From: a virus
Direction: 5' to 3' (one strand)
DNA: 28,255 bases
Virus record (IMG/VR): IMGVR_UViG_3300017958_001591
Span: 1 to 28,255 of that record
Under the pieces are notes generated by a model. It did no database searches and was not told where the DNA came from. It was given only the letters and a program-made list of their open reading frames with translations. The position numbers and the translations under genes are program-made. Of the stretch, positions 25,736 to 28,255 are shown piece by piece (position 1 is the stretch's first letter; each line of letters opens with the position of its first letter).

Positions 25736-26752
25736 ATGGCTGAACTGTTTAAGACAGCGGCCTGCTTTACGGATATTCACTACGGATTAAAGCAGAACAG
25801 CCGCTTACATTTAGATGACTGTCATCGATATGTAGACTGGTTTATTGCAGAAGCAAAAGCAAGAAATGCAGAAACTTGTATATTTCTTGGTGACTGGCAT
25901 CATCACAGAGCAAGTGTAAATGTTGCTACAATGAATGCCACTATTAAAGATCTCAAAAAACTCAACGATGCATTCGAAAAAGTTTACTTTATAACAGGTA
26001 ATCACGACTTGTATTATAGAGATAAAAGAGAACTTAATAGCATCGAATATGCTCGAGACTTATCTAACTTTGTAATGATCGATGAACATTTTTTACAAGA
26101 TGATGTAGCGATCATTCCATGGCTGGTTGGGAAAGAATATAAAAAAGTTGCCCAAATGAAATGCAAATATATGTTCGGGCATTTTGAGTTACCATACTTC
26201 AAAATGAATGCTATGGTAGAAATGCCTGACCATGATGGCATAAAAGCAGACATGTTAAGCGGACCAGAGTATGTGTTCAGTGGGCACTTTCACAAAAGAC
26301 AATACAAAAACAACATTCACTATATTGGCAATGCTTTTCCACACAATTACGCAGATGTAGACGATAACGAGCGAGGTGCTATGTTCCTAACATGGGGCGA
26401 AGAACCTCAATATGTAAATTGGGATGACGCACCAAAATATCGTGTGTTTACACTTAAACAATTATTAGATGACCATGCAGAATTATTAGATCAATACACT
26501 TATGCTAGAGTAAAACTAGACATCAGCATCAGTTATGAAGAGGCCAATTTTGTTAGAGAAAAGTTTGCAGAACAATATAATGTTAGAGAACTTCAATTAA
26601 TTCCTATTAAAGAGGAAGAAGAATATGAAGGCGGAGACATTATATTTGAAAGTGTCGATCAAATTGTTATACAGCAATTAGAAACTATCGAAAGTAATAC
26701 TGTAAACAAACAAAAACTTATAGACATCTATAATGAAATTGAGATTCAGTAA
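25736..26752 (+). CDS. 47: Recombination endonuclease subunit gp47 (Mre11-like), 338 aa
   Basis: gp47 is the nuclease subunit of the gp46-gp47 complex, the phage counterpart of Mre11-Rad50/SbcCD, which resects DNA ends for recombination-dependent replication and host DNA breakdown. All metallophosphoesterase motifs are present: DIH (Asp13, His15), GDWHHHR (Asp53), GNHD (Asn89-Asp91), FGHFELP (His149) and SGHFHKR (His184, His186). The length equals that of T4 gp47 (339 aa). The C-terminal third is acidic and probably binds gp46. The ATG lies 3 nt after the gp55 stop with no strong ribosome site, so coupling is likely. Its stop overlaps the gp46 start (TAATG). Confidence 0.96.
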   Translation: MAELFKTAACFTDIHYGLKQNSRLHLDDCHRYVDWFIAEAKARNAETCIFLGDWHHHRASVNVATMNATIKDLKKLNDAFEKVYFITGNHDLYYRDKRELNSIEYARDLSNFVMIDEHFLQDDVAIIPWLVGKEYKKVAQMKCKYMFGHFELPYFKMNAMVEMPDHDGIKADMLSGPEYVFSGHFHKRQYKNNIHYIGNAFPHNYADVDDNERGAMFLTWGEEPQYVNWDDAPKYRVFTLKQLLDDHAELLDQYTYARVKLDISISYEEANFVREKFAEQYNVRELQLIPIKEEEEYEGGDIIFESVDQIVIQQLETIESNTVNKQKLIDIYNEIEIQ

Positions 26753-28255
26753 TGTTAAAAATTAAAAATGTAAGTGCAAAGAATTTTATGAGTGTTGGTA
26801 ATAATACTCAAGCAGTTAATTTTGATAATTGCCAACTTACACTGGTTCTTGGTCATAACTTAGATATGGGTGGTGACGGTAGCAGAAATGGTACTGGTAA
26901 AACTACTATCATTAACGCACTCAGTTATGCACTATATGGCGAAGCACTAACAAACATCAGGCGTGATAACCTTATCAACAAAACAAATGGTAAGGGTATG
27001 ATTACTACAGTTGATTTTGAAATTGAAGGCCGAGATTATCGCATCGAACGAGGTCGCAGACCAAATGTGTTAAGATTGCTAGTCAATGGTGAGGATGCGT
27101 TTACCGAAGAACAACAAGGTGATAGTCGTGAGACGCAAAAAGAAATTGAGAAAATTATAGGATTTCCTCACAACATGTTTAAGCATCTCATTGCTCTCAA
27201 TACCTATACAGAACCTTTCCTCAGTATGAAGAACAATGATCAGCGAGATATGATTGAGCAGTTGTTAGGTATTACTGAACTTTCGCAAAAAGCAGAAGTA
27301 TTAAAAGAAAGAATGAAGTCTACTCGAGAAAATCTTAAAGAAGAAGAAATTCGTATTAATGCTGTCGAAGAAAGTAACAAACGAATAGATAAAAATATTA
27401 AAGAAATTGAAAGTCGTAGTAAAGCATGGGAAGTACAAAAAACAAACAAACTCGGTGAGTTTAATAGTTTAATAGATACTCTAGAAGAAATTAATATTGA
27501 TTCAGAAATTAATAAACACAAACACAATACATTTGTTACAGAACAATCTACAAAGTTTACAATTTTAAATAATGAGCGTGAAGTTTACGATAGAAGTCTT
27601 GTAAGAAGTATCGAAAAACTATCTACATTAAAAGACAACTTACAAAAAGCAATAGAGGGTGTTTGTCCTGCATGTGAGCAAAGTACAGCACACTTAGATA
27701 CACACGAAGCATACACACAAGAGTTGCGTGAAAAAATTGTGGAAGAAGAAGATTATAATGCCGGTTTGAAAAAAAGAGATAAAGAAATACAAGACGAGCA
27801 AGATGCATTGGGAGTAATAGGGGAAACAGTAGAAACATTTTATTCTAAACTAGAAGATGCTCTAGAACACCGACACAATTTAGAAACACTTAAAAATCAA
27901 CTAGAAGAAAAAGCCAACGAAATAAATCCTTATCTGGAGCAAATAGAAGGTTTAAGAGACACAGGTATTCAAACTATAGATTTTGAAACTATAAACGAAT
28001 TAACATACTTGCAAGAACATCAAGAGTTTTTGTATAAACTACTCACAAGTAAAGACAGTTTTATCCGTAAAAAGATTATAGATCAGAACATAGCATACCT
28101 AAATCACAGGTTAGCACACTATTTAGACAAGTTAGGATTACCTCATGATGTTAAATTTGCGAGCGATTTAGGCGTCGAAATTACAGAGTACGGGCGTGAC
28201 TTAGACTTTGATAACCTCAGTAGAGGTGAACGAAATAGGCTCATTTTAGGGCTAT
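26752..28255 (+). CDS. 46: Recombination endonuclease subunit gp46 (Rad50/SbcC-like ATPase), partial
   Basis: This frame begins MLKIKNVSAKNFMSVGNN and runs off the right edge after 501 codons; T4 gp46 has 560. It is the SMC-like ATPase partner of gp47. Visible features are a Walker A motif (GSRNGTGKTT, Lys50), a Q-loop-region helix after it, long charged coiled-coil arms (about 190-300 and 310-440), a zinc hook CPAC at residues 305-308 at the tip of the coiled coil, and an ABC signature LSRGERNR starting at residue 489. The Walker B motif must lie just beyond the window. The start overlaps the gp47 stop by one base. Replication-recombination role and synteny with gp55-gp47 are as in other T4-like phages. 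Confidence 0.96.
   Translation, partial: MLKIKNVSAKNFMSVGNNTQAVNFDNCQLTLVLGHNLDMGGDGSRNGTGKTTIINALSYALYGEALTNIRRDNLINKTNGKGMITTVDFEIEGRDYRIERGRRPNVLRLLVNGEDAFTEEQQGDSRETQKEIEKIIGFPHNMFKHLIALNTYTEPFLSMKNNDQRDMIEQLLGITELSQKAEVLKERMKSTRENLKEEEIRINAVEESNKRIDKNIKEIESRSKAWEVQKTNKLGEFNSLIDTLEEINIDSEINKHKHNTFVTEQSTKFTILNNEREVYDRSLVRSIEKLSTLKDNLQKAIEGVCPACEQSTAHLDTHEAYTQELREKIVEEEDYNAGLKKRDKEIQDEQDALGVIGETVETFYSKLEDALEHRHNLETLKNQLEEKANEINPYLEQIEGLRDTGIQTIDFETINELTYLQEHQEFLYKLLTSKDSFIRKKIIDQNIAYLNHRLAHYLDKLGLPHDVKFASDLGVEITEYGRDLDFDNLSRGERNRLILGL

Overview
The window is an AT-rich stretch of a T4-like (myovirus) bacteriophage genome, almost entirely coding, with no rRNA, tRNA, insertion sequence or CRISPR. 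The proteins resemble those of marine T4-like phages (cyanophage or SAR11-phage type) more than coliphage T4: a short gp53, an enlarged gp6 and a gigantic protein where T4 has gp7. No photosynthesis or other host-marking gene is visible, so the host is not resolved.

Layout. Positions 1-17130 and 18316-24721 hold virion baseplate genes on the minus strand. Read in transcription order from the right they are gp48-like tube cap, gp53, an 841-residue structural protein (possible hub component), gp5-like hub/spike, then gp25, gp6 and an open frame of at least 4185 codons that leaves the window at position 1. Genes within each block are packed with 0-8 nt spacing. A small plus-strand cassette (17265-18319: unknown 83-aa protein, alpha/beta hydrolase, 66-aa coiled-coil protein) is embedded between gp5 and gp25. 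On the right, 24863-28255 carries plus-strand genes for the gp55-like late sigma factor, gp47 and (partial) gp46 recombination nuclease.

Regulation. Each of the two divergent intergenic gaps (17131-17264 and 24722-24862) has a near-consensus host sigma70 promoter (TTGACA, 16-nt spacer, TATAAT) driving the plus-strand genes. Each also has a T4-late-like GATAAATA box driving the minus-strand baseplate genes. The logic is that early genes, including the gp55-like factor, come from host-type promoters, and the gp55-like factor then turns on the baseplate genes from the late boxes.

Most notable observations. (1) The giant gp7-position protein contains a complete intein-like Hint domain (residues 3184-3309) that ends in His-Asn but is followed by Lys, so self-cleavage is more likely than splicing; Gly/Pro-rich linkers lie on both sides, including a PGPSG pentapeptide array. 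(2) The gp5-like hub protein appears to carry a lysozyme-like domain at its C-terminus, after the beta-helix, whereas T4 has it before; Glu and Asp align but the catalytic Thr is replaced by Ser and the following glycine-rich motif is lost. (3) The gp55-like sigma factor has a large N-terminal insertion and no recognisable sliding-clamp-binding tail. (4) The gp25 late box lies so close to its ATG that its mRNA may be leaderless.
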